Shown: piece after piece, positions 19,658 through 29,047 of the stretch
How positions within the stretch are numbered: the first letter of the stretch is position 1
Layout: each line of letters starts with the position of its first letter
NCBI GenBank assembly: GCA_903822495.1
Contig: CAIJPD010000063.1
Span: 62,001 to 126,000, forward strand
Origin: an uncultured Chloroflexota bacterium
Lineage (GTDB): Bacteria > Chloroflexota > Limnocylindria > Limnocylindrales > CSP1-4
Reading direction: 5' to 3'
Length of the DNA stretch: 64,000 nucleotides
Made by a program: the position numbers and the translations under genes
The notes under the pieces: generated by a model
Told to the model about the DNA's origin: nothing
The model's input: the letters and a program-made list of their open reading frames with translations, nothing else
The model's database searches: none

Positions 19658-22196
19658 CCGCTCGATGGTACCCGACCCCCGGCGACCAGCCGCCGCCCCG
19701 CGCGCTCTTCGCCGACACCCGCCCCGCCCGAAATGTCACCTCCACCTCGCCATCGAGGTCCGTCCGCAGCACCGGCACCCCGTGGGCGCGGAGCCGACTC
19801 AGCGTCGAGGGCGCCGGGTGCCCATACGTGTTCCCCGTTCCCACCGAGATGACCGCAAGCGCCGGGCGGACCGCGGCCAGGAGCCCGTCCGTGGTTGCCG
19901 TCGCGCTCCCGTGGTGGGCGACCTTGAGCAGGTCCACCGGCGGCAGGTCCCGGGCCACGAGTTGCCCGTCCACCGCCTGCTCGGCGTCGCCCGTCAACAG
20001 GAAGCGGCTGCCATTCACCTCGCCGAGCAGCACCACCGACACGTTGTTGATGCCGACTCCGCTGTCGGCCGGCTGGCGCGGCACGCTGCCCGCGTCGGGC
20101 CAGAGCACGTGGAGCACCAGGTCGTCCACGGTGATGACGTCGCCCCCGGCCAGCGTCCCGCGCGGCACGTGCCGGCCGGCCAGCGCCTTGTCGGCGGCGG
20201 CGTACCCGGGACCCGGGCCCGACATGCCGGGGTCCAGCACCCGCCCCACGCGGTAGCGCTCCAGCAGCAGGGCCAGGCCCGCCACGTGGTCCTCGTGCGG
20301 GTGGCTGATGAGGACCGCATCCAGGCGGTGATCCCAGGGCGGGAGGCGCTCGTCGAGCGCGACGAGGAGGCGGTCCGGATCCGGGCCTGTGTCGACGAGG
20401 AGGCGGGCGCCGCGTGACCCCTCGACGAGGATCGCGTCACCCTGGCCGACGTCCAGGATGACCACGCGGGTCGCGCCGTCGGGCACGCGTGCGGCCACAA
20501 CGCCAAGCGACAGCATCGCGCCGACGAGGACGCCACCCGAGATCCGGAGCAGGCGAGATTGCCGGCCGGGGCCCGAGGCGTGGCCTGGCCTGCCCGCCCG
20601 GCTCGGACCGGCGCCGGATCTTGGCATCGGCGTGCCGCCGGCAGACCTGGAGACAGGCCGCCTCCCGACGAATGGCCAGGCCGCGACCGCAAGCAGCCGG
20701 AGCCGACGAAGAGCCCGGCCGGGACCGCTGCCAGGACCGCTGACGGAACGTCGCCACGTGCCCGTTGCGGCCAGGACGCTCAGCCCGGCGAGCGCCCCCG
20801 CGACCACGGACCAGGGTGGCTCGATCGTCACGCTGGCGAAGGGCAGCGCCGCGCCCGCGCGAACCAGTCCGACCATCACGCCCAGGAGTGCCCAGGCCGG
20901 GAGGCCCAGGATCACGCCCAGCACGTCCGGGAGCCCCGCCATGACCAGCCACCCGGCCACGAGGGCAAGACCGCCGACGGCCATCGCCGGCGCCACCAGC
21001 GGCACCACCGCCAGGTTGACCAGTGGTGCCACGATCGACAGGCGGCCGAACGTCGCGAGGACGATCGGCAGCGTCGCGGCCTGGGCCGCTAGTGACACCC
21101 CGAGGCTCTCTGCGAGCCAGCGACGGAGCCGCCCGGGCGATGGACCGGCCAGCCGCGCCGTGAGCGACGTGCTCCACGCGATGAGGCCGGCCGTCGCGAG
21201 CGTCGAGAGCTGCAGCCCTGGATCCAGGACGAGCCGCGGGTCCAGGATCAGGAGCAATGCGGCCGCCCAGCCGAGCACCGCCGCGGCCCGCCCGGCACGG
21301 CCGGTCTCGCGGGCGAGGAGGACGACGGCGGCCATCAGCGCGGCGCGCAGGACCGAGGAGGATGCACCTGCAAACGCGACGTAGGCGGTGATGGCGGCGA
21401 GCGTGAGGGCCGAGCGCCGCCGCCGGGAGAGCCCGCCCGCCAGCGCCGCCACCAGCGCGCCGACGATCGCGATGTTCCAGCCCGAGATCGCCACGACATG
21501 GCTGACGCCCGCCGTGGTGAAGTCCGCCGCAAGGTCCCGGTCCACCAGGTCGCGCAGGCCCACGAGGATCCCGGCGGCGAGGCCGGCCTCGGGCTGCGGG
21601 ATGGTCCTCGCCAGCGCCTCACCGGACGCCCGACGCAGCCGCTCCAGCAGCCAGGCCGGATCTGTCGATGGTTCCAGTGCGTCCAGGGTGGATGAGCGGA
21701 GCGTGCCCACGATGCCGATCCGCGCGAGGTACGCCCCGTAGGCGTCGTCGCCCGGCGGCCGGACCGCGCCGCCCACCCGTGCCCGGTCTCCGGGCTCCAC
21801 GGCCGGATAGCGCGGCAGGCTGGCCGCCACCAGCGGCGTACCGCTGATCTCCAGCCGGAGCGTGGCCCGCTGCTGCCCGTCGAGCGGCGATCCCACGGCC
21901 ACGACGGTCGCGCTCCACGGCCCCACGCCCATGGGGATCGCCGACGCGGCCGGGATGCCCGGTCCCAGCTGCAGGCCGACCCGGAGCGCCACGGCCAGAA
22001 CACCCGCGGCCGCGGCGACGAACCGGCCGCGCGCGCCGCTGCCACCGGGGCCGCCACCGGGGCTTCGGCGGACCCCGAACGCCACCAGCCCCAGCGCAAC
22101 GCCGGCGACGGCCAGCACGGCGGCGAGCGTCACCTCCCCCGAGAGCGCCAGCGAGGCAGCCGCCCCGCCCGTCGCCAGCCAGCCGCTTCGCGGCAT
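19425..22196 (-). CDS. comEC: ComEC/Rec2 DNA-uptake channel
   Basis: Inner-membrane channel for single-stranded DNA in natural transformation. An N-terminal membrane region and OB-like DUF4131 part lead into the multi-helix Competence domain (VSHVVAISGWNIAIVGALVA is diagnostic). A C-terminal metallo-beta-lactamase domain has ISHPHEDHVAGL as the metal motif and VAHHGSATATT as the second. At 923 residues it is long. The family normally ends soon after LRTDLDGEVEVTF, but this frame runs about 100 residues further, rich in Arg, Pro and Gly, overlapping the HD gene out of frame. The ATG is 18 nt downstream of the comEA stop codon. Confidence 0.93.
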   Translation of the reverse strand: MPRSGWLATGGAAASLALSGEVTLAAVLAVAGVALGLVAFGVRRSPGGGPGGSGARGRFVAAAAGVLAVALRVGLQLGPGIPAASAIPMGVGPWSATVVAVGSPLDGQQRATLRLEISGTPLVAASLPRYPAVEPGDRARVGGAVRPPGDDAYGAYLARIGIVGTLRSSTLDALEPSTDPAWLLERLRRASGEALARTIPQPEAGLAAGILVGLRDLVDRDLAADFTTAGVSHVVAISGWNIAIVGALVAALAGGLSRRRRSALTLAAITAYVAFAGASSSVLRAALMAAVVLLARETGRAGRAAAVLGWAAALLLILDPRLVLDPGLQLSTLATAGLIAWSTSLTARLAGPSPGRLRRWLAESLGVSLAAQAATLPIVLATFGRLSIVAPLVNLAVVPLVAPAMAVGGLALVAGWLVMAGLPDVLGVILGLPAWALLGVMVGLVRAGAALPFASVTIEPPWSVVAGALAGLSVLAATGTWRRSVSGPGSGPGRALRRLRLLAVAAWPFVGRRPVSRSAGGTPMPRSGAGPSRAGRPGHASGPGRQSRLLRISGGVLVGAMLSLGVVAARVPDGATRVVILDVGQGDAILVEGSRGARLLVDTGPDPDRLLVALDERLPPWDHRLDAVLISHPHEDHVAGLALLLERYRVGRVLDPGMSGPGPGYAAADKALAGRHVPRGTLAGGDVITVDDLVLHVLWPDAGSVPRQPADSGVGINNVSVVLLGEVNGSRFLLTGDAEQAVDGQLVARDLPPVDLLKVAHHGSATATTDGLLAAVRPALAVISVGTGNTYGHPAPSTLSRLRAHGVPVLRTDLDGEVEVTFRAGRVSAKSARGGGWSPGVGYHRADDRAFASGRRPLAALPESAALVRATRPRRGGGERLARRTDGPGRDARGSPARRGRRAAPRRRQAPPAGRSRPPPRPR

Positions 22197-22214
22197 CCCG
22201 CCCCCCGCCTCCGC

Positions 22215-22994
22215 CTAGCGGACGACGACGAGCGCGCGCAGGCCGTCGAGCACCTTCGTGCTCACCAGCTTCCGCGAGAGCAGGTCGTTGACCGCGGCGA
22301 ATGGCCGCTCGGTTCGGGCCGCCACGATCTTGCCCGCCGTGACGGGACCGATCCCGGGCAGCGCCTCCAGCTCCGCGGCGCTGGCCTGATTGAGGTCCAG
22401 CGGCCCGCCGGCCGCACCCGTGCCGGTCGCCGGGCTCAGCGGGGCACCCGGCGTGGCGCCCGGCCCGGCCGACGGGGGATCGTCCCGGGACGGCACCCGG
22501 ACCTGCTGTCCGTCACGGAGCGGCGTCGCGAGGTTGAGCTGCAGGCTCACCTGGTCCGCGGCGACTCGCGGCCCATAGCCGCCGGCGGCCGCGATCGCAT
22601 CACCCACGCGGGCTCCCTTGGGCAGGCTGTAGACGCCCGGCCGGAGCACCGCGCCCGCCACCTCGACCACGACCGGGTCCGCGGACGGACCGGGGCCGGC
22701 CGGCCGGCCCAGGGGGGAGCCGCCCGGCCGGGCCGACGGCGACAGCGCGCTGACCTCGACCGTGCCGCGCGGCGTCCCGGCGGCCAGCAGGAATGCGCCG
22801 ACCAGGAGCACCACGGCGCCCGCCAGGGCGGCGGCCACGACCAGCACGGACCTCGTGCGGCCGGCCGGCGGCGACGTGGCCACCGTCCCGCCGGCGGGTC
22901 CGGCCGAGGCGTCCTGCGGGGTGGGCGTGACCTGGGTCGCCGGGCTGGCGCCTGGCGCATCCAGCACACGCCAGGGGGGCGTGGAAGGCAGCAT
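22215..22994 (-). CDS. comEA: ComEA-like DNA-binding competence protein
   Basis: Membrane-anchored DNA receptor of the transformation machinery. A Pro/Thr-rich cytoplasmic segment of about 50 residues precedes one membrane helix ([20 protein letters not shown]). A SLBB (ubiquitin-like) domain follows ([20 protein letters not shown]). After a Ser/Pro/Gly linker comes the C-terminal helix-hairpin-helix pair ([20 protein letters not shown]). The ATG is preferred to the longer open frame because GGAGG stands 7-8 nt upstream. It is followed directly by comEC. Confidence 0.93.
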   Translation of the reverse strand: MLPSTPPWRVLDAPGASPATQVTPTPQDASAGPAGGTVATSPPAGRTRSVLVVAAALAGAVVLLVGAFLLAAGTPRGTVEVSALSPSARPGGSPLGRPAGPGPSADPVVVEVAGAVLRPGVYSLPKGARVGDAIAAAGGYGPRVAADQVSLQLNLATPLRDGQQVRVPSRDDPPSAGPGATPGAPLSPATGTGAAGGPLDLNQASAAELEALPGIGPVTAGKIVAARTERPFAAVNDLLSRKLVSTKVLDGLRALVVVR

Positions 22995-23066
22995 GCGACC
23001 TCCGGGCTCGCCGGGACGGCGCCAGATAGCGCAGCGGGCGAGCGGTGACCGGCGGGGGCATGAAGG

Positions 23067-23104
23067 CGTCCCGCTCGTTGGGGGCACTTCCGACGAGCGG
23101 GACG
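23067..23104. repeat. 12-bp perfect inverted repeat ahead of comEA
   Basis: CGTCCCGCTCGT and ACGAGCGGGACG flank a 14-nt spacer. It lies between the racemase-like gene and comEA on the minus strand, about 75 bp before the comEA ATG. It could be a terminator-like attenuator or an operator. No T-run follows. Confidence 0.6.
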
Positions 23105-23218
23105 TCGAGTGGAACGCTACCAGCCCACGATTATCTCCCGCTTATCTGGCCCGGCGGATGGACCCGCCCCGGGCAGGCCCGCCGATGGACCCGCCTGCGA
23201 CAGGCCCGGCTCCCGCCC

Positions 23219-23944
23219 TCAGTGCTCCCGGAGCAGCCGCCCGAAGCCCTCGATGGGCTCCGTGACCCCGGCCACGCGGAGCGCCTGCCAGATCACCGCC
23301 TGCGCCGACGCCATGACCGTGACGCCCAGCTCGAGTTCGACCGGCTCGATCGCGAACGCCGTCGGCCAGTGCCCGTTGGCGAAGTGGATGCAGTCGGCCT
23401 CGGGCCAGCGCGCCTTCGCCTGCCGAGCCAGCGTGAGCGCCTCGTCCTCGGAGATTCGGCCGTAGCCGAGCAGCCCGTGGGCCTCCGGGGAGAGCGCGCC
23501 CACCGATTCGAACCCCAGCGCCCGCATCTGCCGGTTCGCCCGCTCGTCGTGGTCCGGGCCGGCCATGTGGACCGTCGCGACCTTGCGCGCGCCCAGGGCC
23601 GTGAGCGCGTCCCGCTGCGCCAGCGCCGAGGCGATCACCGGCGTCCCGATCTCGGCGGCCAGCTCCTCGCAGATCCGCGGCAGGTTGTCCATTCCCAGCG
23701 ACTGGTTGACCGGGTTGCCGCCCAGGATCACCACGTCGGCGCCCGCTTCGGCCATCGCCCGCGCCGCCGCGATCGCCCGCTCCTGGCTGCCACTGAACGC
23801 CTGCGCCGTGTACTCGTTGCCCACCTCCAGGGTGGTGATGAGCAGGGTCACGCCGTTTGGCACCATCCTGTAGAACTCGTACGCGAAGACCTCCGTGACG
23901 AACGGCGGCGAGCAGTACCCGATCCGGGCGCGATGGCCGTACAC
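23219..23944 (-). CDS. Asp/Glu racemase-superfamily protein, arylmalonate-decarboxylase-like
   Basis: Member of the Asp/Glu racemase, maleate isomerase and arylmalonate decarboxylase superfamily (241 residues). Racemases and maleate isomerases use two cysteines. Here the first position is GGNPVNQS (N78, no cysteine) and only the second, in ADCIHFANGHWP (C185), remains. That single-cysteine pattern is the one known for arylmalonate decarboxylase, whose catalytic Cys is near residue 188. A decarboxylase or one-sided isomerase is therefore more likely than a racemase (inference). The N terminus IGYCSPPF is also conserved in this branch. It lies 21 bp downstream of the proteolipid-like gene, in the same direction. 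Confidence 0.75.
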   Translation of the reverse strand: MYGHRARIGYCSPPFVTEVFAYEFYRMVPNGVTLLITTLEVGNEYTAQAFSGSQERAIAAARAMAEAGADVVILGGNPVNQSLGMDNLPRICEELAAEIGTPVIASALAQRDALTALGARKVATVHMAGPDHDERANRQMRALGFESVGALSPEAHGLLGYGRISEDEALTLARQAKARWPEADCIHFANGHWPTAFAIEPVELELGVTVMASAQAVIWQALRVAGVTEPIEGFGRLLREH

Positions 23945-23965
23945 GCGGGTCTCCTGGGCTGGGTG

Positions 23966-24592
23966 TCAGGCGAGGAAGAGGATGACGATCGCCGCCACGA
24001 CACCCATGACCGCGACCCCTTCCAGCATCGCAGCGCGGATGATCTGCCCGCGGTAAACGGTCATCGCCACGGTTGCGTCTGCTGCGTCTGCCAGCCGTCC
24101 CAGGGCACTCGCGCCCGTCACGCCCATGGCGAGCACCATCGCCGCAGTCAGGAGACCGATCCCGACGTACGGCAGGTCGGGCGGTGCGGAGTGACCGCGT
24201 CCGGCCATCGTGAATCGAACGGCCGTCAGGATGATGCCCAGCATGGCGAGGCCCAGCGCGAAGGTCGACGCGATCGAAGCCACGCCGGGTTCGGCCGCCT
24301 CCCCGGCCCGGCGGGCGATCACCAGCCCTAGCGTGGCTCCGGCGACCGCGAGCAGCCCGGGGACCCACGCCGCATCCACGGACGGCGTCCGCGGACCGTT
24401 GGTCGTCGCGATGAGGGCGACCACCACGGTCATCACCGAGACTCCGGTGCAGAAGGCCATCAGGATGATCGCCATCGCCCGGCCCACGGGCCGCTGATTG
24501 ATCAGCAGGCCCCCGCGCGCCGCACCGCCCAGCATGCCGATCGCGATCGCCCCGGCCATGAGCGTCAGCCCGGCCATCACCTGCGGACCCAT
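23966..24592 (-). CDS. V-ATPase-proteolipid-like membrane protein (208 aa)
   Basis: Almost entirely hydrophobic, with about five helices. Two parts look like the subunit c/K hairpin: AGAIAIGMLGGAARGGL with the following MAIILMAFCTGVSVMTVVVALI, and GIGLLTAAMVLAMGVTGASAL with AAMLEGVAVMGVVAAIVIL. The last helix carries one buried acidic residue (E191) where V-type proteolipids have their proton-carrying Glu. The first hairpin lacks one. No other ATP-synthase subunit is in the window, so a role in a rotary ATPase is unproven. The family is inferred from pattern only. Confidence 0.55.
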   Translation of the reverse strand: MGPQVMAGLTLMAGAIAIGMLGGAARGGLLINQRPVGRAMAIILMAFCTGVSVMTVVVALIATTNGPRTPSVDAAWVPGLLAVAGATLGLVIARRAGEAAEPGVASIASTFALGLAMLGIILTAVRFTMAGRGHSAPPDLPYVGIGLLTAAMVLAMGVTGASALGRLADAADATVAMTVYRGQIIRAAMLEGVAVMGVVAAIVILFLA

Positions 24593-24713
24593 GGACCACC
24601 TCCCTCAGCACCCCGCGCCCACCCCGGCGCCTCGCGCAGTCTGCCACCTCGACTTCGCCGCGACGAGCCGATTTCCCCCGGACGCTGCTTGGGCGGGCGT
24701 ATCCTGCGCCTCG

Positions 24714-25454
24714 ATGAACCTGCAGGTCTGCTACTCCGACGCCTACGCCCGCCAGGTCCAGGCACGGGTGGTCAGCGTCGATTCGGCCGAACGCCCGCTG
24801 GTCGTGCTCGACACCACCGTCTTCTATCCCGACGGGGGCGGCCAGCCGTCCGATCGGGGGCTGCTCCTGCGGGCCGAGGACGGCCGAACCTGGACCGTCC
24901 AGGCGGCGCGCAAGTCGGCCGGCGAGATCCTCCACGAGCTGGAGGCGGGCATCGAACCGCCGCGGGTGGGGGACCGCCTGACCGTGGACCTGGACTGGGC
25001 CCGACGGTATGCGCTGATGCGCACCCACACCGCCCTCCATGCGCTGTGCGGCGTGGTCTGGCGCGACTACGGCGCGCTGGTGACCGGCGGGAACATGGAG
25101 CCGGGCGCGGGACGGATGGACTTCGAGTTCGAGCGGATGTCGGGCGACCTGGTGGACGCGATCGAGGATTCGGTCAACGAGGAGCTGGCCCGCTCGCGCG
25201 ATGTCCGGGTCAACGTCCTGCCGCGCGACGAGGCGTTCGCCATCCCGGACCTGATCCGGACCAAGGTCAACCTGCTGCCGGAGGGGATCGAGGAGATCCG
25301 CACGATCGAGATCGTGGGCCTGGACCTGCAGGCGGACGGCGGCACGCACGTGGGCAACACGCGCGAGGTGGGCCAGATCCGCGTCACGGGCTACGAGTCC
25401 AAGGGCCGCATCAACAAGCGCATCCGCCTGGTCCTGATCGAGCCGGAGGGCTGA
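24714..25454 (+). CDS. alaX: AlaX-type alanyl-tRNA editing protein
   Basis: Free-standing editing enzyme that deacylates Ser- (and Gly-) tRNA-Ala. The 246-residue protein has the AlaX-M layout. An N-terminal glycine-motif domain contains FYPDGGGQPSDRG, followed by the catalytic zinc domain with HTALH (H105, H109) and ADGGTHVGNTREVG (His about 212). The D-G-G form in place of C-G-G is typical for this AlaX branch. The start is the ATG after a short gap. It is divergent from the proteolipid-like gene. Confidence 0.93.
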   Translation: MNLQVCYSDAYARQVQARVVSVDSAERPLVVLDTTVFYPDGGGQPSDRGLLLRAEDGRTWTVQAARKSAGEILHELEAGIEPPRVGDRLTVDLDWARRYALMRTHTALHALCGVVWRDYGALVTGGNMEPGAGRMDFEFERMSGDLVDAIEDSVNEELARSRDVRVNVLPRDEAFAIPDLIRTKVNLLPEGIEEIRTIEIVGLDLQADGGTHVGNTREVGQIRVTGYESKGRINKRIRLVLIEPEG

Positions 25455-25485
25455 GTTCGCGACCAGGCTGCGCGTCCCGCCCCAC

Positions 25486-25622
25486 GGGCGAGAACGACGT
25501 GTTCTTGGTGCTGGGGCCGGCCTGACGGCCGAAGCCGGTTGTTCTGCGCCGTGCGGCGGGAGGAATCGACGACTTCCGGGCCCAGAAGCCCGGTGGCACG
25601 CCGAACCTGGTCGTTCTCGCCC
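25486..25622. repeat. Nested inverted-repeat element
   Basis: The outer arms are a perfect 13-bp inverted repeat (GGGCGAGAACGAC at 25486-25498, GTCGTTCTCGCCC at 25610-25622). Both arms sit beside a CCCCACGGG or its extension. Inside lies a second perfect hairpin, CCGGGC / GCCCGG (25576-25593, 6-nt loop), and GC-rich palindromic stretches around 25515-25540. It fills the gap between AlaX and the DUF346 gene. It may be a mobile or structured repeat element, or a bidirectional terminator. Confidence 0.6.
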
Positions 25623-25718
25623 GCCCCACGGGAACCGCGCCGAACACGGCAACGGCGATGAACCGGAACGCGTGCGCGGGCACGAACCCGGCCGCGATGG
25701 GCGGATCGGGGCCAGGCC

Positions 25719-26129
25719 TCAGCCGCCCGGGAACTGCTCCCAGTCCACCCAGCGCGAGCCGTCCCACCAGCGGTGCCAGAGGCGGCCATTGCGGCCGGGG
25801 GCGAAGACGTCGATCCGGTCTCCGCTCCAGGACGAGGCGGCCGGCGGGCCCGCCGGGTCCAGCTCACCGCCCAGCGTCTCCCACTCGTGCCACGCGGCGC
25901 CGTCCCAGTAGCGGTCCCACAGCTGGCCGTCCGCGAAGACCGCGAACACCTCCAGCTGCTCCTCGGCCCAGGCCGTCACGGCCGGCGGCGAGGTCAGGAC
26001 GCCGCCCAGGGACTCATCGGCGGACCACGCGGCGCCGTCGAACCAGCGGTGCCAGAGCGCCCGCGCGCCGTCCACCCAGAAGAGGTCGATCCGGTTCGGC
26101 CCCCACGAGACCGCGGTGAGCCCGTCCAC
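25719..26129 (-). CDS. DUF346 / PLL-lectin-like repeat protein (136 aa)
   Basis: Built from three repeats of about 45 residues with the signature (W/F)G.DR.D(L/V)F..GxxxxLWHRW(W/F)DG..W..(W/E)..[23 protein letters not shown] and [20 protein letters not shown] are two examples. This is the DUF346 repeat found in beta-propeller lectins of the PLL type, which usually hold seven. Three alone could assemble as an oligomeric propeller or be a remnant. There is no signal peptide with the GTG start chosen (GGAGG 8 nt upstream). It follows leuS by 44 bp on the same strand. Confidence 0.65.
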   Translation of the reverse strand: MDGLTAVSWGPNRIDLFWVDGARALWHRWFDGAAWSADESLGGVLTSPPAVTAWAEEQLEVFAVFADGQLWDRYWDGAAWHEWETLGGELDPAGPPAASSWSGDRIDVFAPGRNGRLWHRWWDGSRWVDWEQFPGG

Positions 26130-26173
26130 GCCCGGCACCTCCGGCCTCGGCCCCGCCCCGTCGCCGGCGGTCG

Positions 26174-28735
26174 TCAGCCCTTGACGACGATGTTGACCAG
26201 GCGCCCGCCGCCGGCGTGGATCACCCGGTCTGGGGTTCGACCCTCCAGCGCCGCGATCACCTTGGGCCGCGCCAGGACCAGCGCCTCCAGCGCGGCCTGG
26301 TCGATGTCCACCGGGACGTCCACCTTGTCGCGCAGCTTGCCGTTGACCTGGACGGGCACCTCCCGCGTGGCCGCCGTCGCCGCGCCCAGGTCCACCGCCG
26401 GCCATGCCTGCGAGTGGATCGAGGCCCATTCGGCGCCGGTCGCCTCCAGGCGGCGGGACCAGAGCTCCTCGGTGATGTGCGGGGCGGCGGGCGCCAGCAT
26501 CAGCAACAGCATGCTGACGGCCTCCTCCCATTCCGCCGCGCCGGCGACCACGCTGCCGCGGTAGCGCATGAGCAGGTTGGCCAGCTCCATCAGCTTGGCG
26601 ACCATGGTGTTGAAGCGGAACGCCTCGTAGTCCTCGGAGACCGCCGCCAGGGTCCGGTGGGCCGCCGCCCGAATCGCGGACTTGGCCGCCGCCTCGTCCT
26701 CGCCCACCGGCAGCTTCCCGGCGTCGGGATCGCCGCCCTCCAGGCCGTTGGCGTCCAGCGTGATGGTCCAGACCCGGCCGAGGAAGCGGTTGATGCCGCC
26801 GATCCCGGTGGGGCTCCACGGGCCGCCCTGGTCCCACGGGCCCATGAACATCAGGAAGAGCCGGACGGCGTCGGCGCCGTACCGGCCCACCAGCTCGTCG
26901 GGGTCCTGGACGTTGCCGCGCGACTTGCTCATCCGCTCGCCGTCGGCGCCCAGGATCTGGCCCTGGTTGAACAGCCGCTTGAACGGCTCGCTCTCGGAGA
27001 TCAGGCCGCAGTCGCGCATGGCCTTGGTGAAGAAGCGCGAGTAGAGCAGGTGCATGACCGCGTGCTCGGCGCCGCCCGTGTACTGGTCCACCGGCGTCCA
27101 GGTGTCGACCATGGGCCGGTCCACCGGCCCGTCGGCCTTCCTGGGCGACAGGTAGCGGAACCAGTACCAGGACGAGTCAATGAACGTGTCCATCGTGTCC
27201 GTCTCGCGCCGGCCGGGCCCGCCGCACGAGGGGCAGGTGGTGCGCAGGAACGCCTCGTCCTTGACCAGCGGGTTGTCGCCGCGGCCCTGGTAGTCAACCG
27301 TCTCGGGGAGGCGGACCGGCAGCTGGTCGTCGGGGACCGGGACGGCGCCGCACTGGTCGCAGTAGACGATCGGGATGGGCGTGCCCCAGTAGCGCTGGCG
27401 GCTGATCAGCCAGTCGCGGATCCGGTAGGTGACCTTGGCCTTCGCTCGGCCGGTCTCGGCCAGCGTCGCCACGATCCGTCGCCCGCCCTCGTCGGCCGCC
27501 AGGCCCGAGTGCTCGCCGGAGTTCACGAGGATCTCGTCCATGGCGTGCGACACGTACGCGGCCGCCAGTGGCGCGTCCTCGTCGCCCGGCGCGGCGACGA
27601 CCCGAACGATGGGCAGGCCGAACGCGGTCGCGAATTGGAAGTCGCGCTCGTCGTGGCCGGGCACGGCCATGATGGCCCCGGTGCCGTAGCCGCCCAGCAC
27701 GTAGTCGGCGATGAAGATGAGGAGCCGGGCCCCGCTGACCGGGTTGACGGCCTCCGCGCCCAGCGCCACGCCCGTCTTGGGCCGGTCCGTGGAGAGTCGT
27801 TCGATCTCCGTCCGGCGGCGGGCCTGCTCGATGTAGGCCTCCACCTCGGCCACCTGGCCCGGGTGCGTGAGCGAGCCCACCATGGGGTGCTCGGGGGCGA
27901 GGACCATGAAGGTGGCACCGTGCAGCGTGTCCGGGCGCGTGGTGAAGACCCTCAGCTCCGCGCCGCCCGGCTGGTGCGCGTCCGGGGCCGTATGGAAGAC
28001 CACCTCGGCGCCTTCGGACCGGCCGATCCAGTTGGTCTGCATGACGCGGACCGGCTCCGGCCAGTCCAGGCCGGTGAAGTCCAGCAGCTCGTCGGCGTAC
28101 CTGGTGATCCGCAGGAACCACTGCTCCAGGTCGCGCTTCTCGACCCGCTCGCCGCACCGCCAGCAGCGCCGGTCCACGCCCTCCACCTGCTCGCGCGCCA
28201 GCGTCCCGTCGTTGGGGCACCAGTCCACGGGCGACATGGCGCGGTACGCCAGGCCCGCCTCCAGGAAGCGCAGGAAGAGCCACTGGTTCCAGCGGTAGTA
28301 GTCGGGGTGGGCGGTGACCACCTCGGCGTCCCAGTCGAAGGTGGCGCCCATGCTCCGCAGCTGGCGGCGCATGTTCTCGATGTTCGACATGGTCCAGGCG
28401 AACGGGTGGACGTTGCGCTTGATGGCCGCGTTCTCGGCGGGCAGGCCGAAGGCGTCGAAGCCGATGGGGAAGAAGACGTTGTCGCCGTGCATCCGCCGGA
28501 AGCGGGCCAGCGCGTCGGTGGGCGTGTTGACGTACCAGTGACCGATGTGCAGGTCACCCGACGGGTACGGGTACATGGTCAGGAGGTAGTAGCGCCGCCG
28601 AGACGTGTCGTTGAGATCCGTCTTGTACAGGCCAAGCTCCGCCCAGCGCGCCTGCCAGCGCGGCTCGATGGCGGTGGGCTCGTAGCGCTCGATCCGGGAT
28701 CGGCCGCCCGGCTGGCTCTCGCTGGTCTGGGTCAC
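26174..28735 (-). CDS. leuS: Leucyl-tRNA synthetase
   Basis: Class I synthetase of bacterial type, 853 residues. The HIGH motif is in [10 protein letters not shown] (H63-H66) and KMSKS appears as ERMSKSRGN near residue 600. The CP1 editing domain includes [20 protein letters not shown] and the [16 protein letters not shown] block. The zinc-knuckle cysteine pairs CWRC and CDQC/CPSC are present, as is the C-terminal [13 protein letters not shown] domain. The start is a GTG. The reading frame stays open upstream but loses conservation there. Confidence 0.97.
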   Translation of the reverse strand: MTQTSESQPGGRSRIERYEPTAIEPRWQARWAELGLYKTDLNDTSRRRYYLLTMYPYPSGDLHIGHWYVNTPTDALARFRRMHGDNVFFPIGFDAFGLPAENAAIKRNVHPFAWTMSNIENMRRQLRSMGATFDWDAEVVTAHPDYYRWNQWLFLRFLEAGLAYRAMSPVDWCPNDGTLAREQVEGVDRRCWRCGERVEKRDLEQWFLRITRYADELLDFTGLDWPEPVRVMQTNWIGRSEGAEVVFHTAPDAHQPGGAELRVFTTRPDTLHGATFMVLAPEHPMVGSLTHPGQVAEVEAYIEQARRRTEIERLSTDRPKTGVALGAEAVNPVSGARLLIFIADYVLGGYGTGAIMAVPGHDERDFQFATAFGLPIVRVVAAPGDEDAPLAAAYVSHAMDEILVNSGEHSGLAADEGGRRIVATLAETGRAKAKVTYRIRDWLISRQRYWGTPIPIVYCDQCGAVPVPDDQLPVRLPETVDYQGRGDNPLVKDEAFLRTTCPSCGGPGRRETDTMDTFIDSSWYWFRYLSPRKADGPVDRPMVDTWTPVDQYTGGAEHAVMHLLYSRFFTKAMRDCGLISESEPFKRLFNQGQILGADGERMSKSRGNVQDPDELVGRYGADAVRLFLMFMGPWDQGGPWSPTGIGGINRFLGRVWTITLDANGLEGGDPDAGKLPVGEDEAAAKSAIRAAAHRTLAAVSEDYEAFRFNTMVAKLMELANLLMRYRGSVVAGAAEWEEAVSMLLLMLAPAAPHITEELWSRRLEATGAEWASIHSQAWPAVDLGAATAATREVPVQVNGKLRDKVDVPVDIDQAALEALVLARPKVIAALEGRTPDRVIHAGGGRLVNIVVKG

Positions 28736-29047
28736 GTCTCGTCTCGTCGTGGCAATGGCGCGGGCCCGCCGGGTCAGGGCCGCCGGGCGAGGGGCGCAAT
28801 GGTCCGCGAAGTATGACGCACGGCCCCCGGCTTCTGAGCACGGCCGCTGAATGGGACCCCTCGCCCGGGGGCACCGGTACTTCGCGGTATGCGCGCAGGC
28901 AACGCAAACCCCTCCACCGGTACCAACGGATGGAATCGGAATCCGCGCTGTCAGGCGCACGATCTGCGTGTCTTCATCCAGGGCGACCGGCGGCGAAGGG
29001 CCGGCGCCAGCTTCTTCCTCTCGGCCTTCGCAGCGAGGTACCCAACC
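28736..29047. other. leuS / Flp pilin divergent intergenic region
   Basis: About 310 bp. It contains a perfect 10-bp inverted repeat (CCGCGAAGTA at 28804, TACTTCGCGG at 28878) with 64 bp between arms, positioned in the presumed leuS leader. I tested it by eye for a T-box (the AGGGTGGNACCGCG core) and did not find one. Confidence 0.45.
28804..28887. repeat. 10-bp inverted repeat in leuS leader
   Basis: Arms 28804-28813 and 28878-28887 are perfect complements. Read on the minus strand they would close a stem around a GC-rich 64-nt loop upstream of leuS. It may be a regulatory leader structure or an operator pair. Confidence 0.5.

Noticed and set aside
23966-24592. ATP synthase operon fragment
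   Set aside because: No other F-, V- or A-type ATPase subunit is adjacent, so only a proteolipid-like label is kept.
25411-25767. Minus-strand open frame of 118 codons in the alaX/DUF346 gap
   Set aside because: It overlaps alaX and the DUF346 gene, crosses the inverted-repeat element and has no recognisable sequence.
28736-29047. T-box riboswitch before leuS
   Set aside because: The AGGGTGGNACCGCG antiterminator core is absent; only a short inverted repeat is present.
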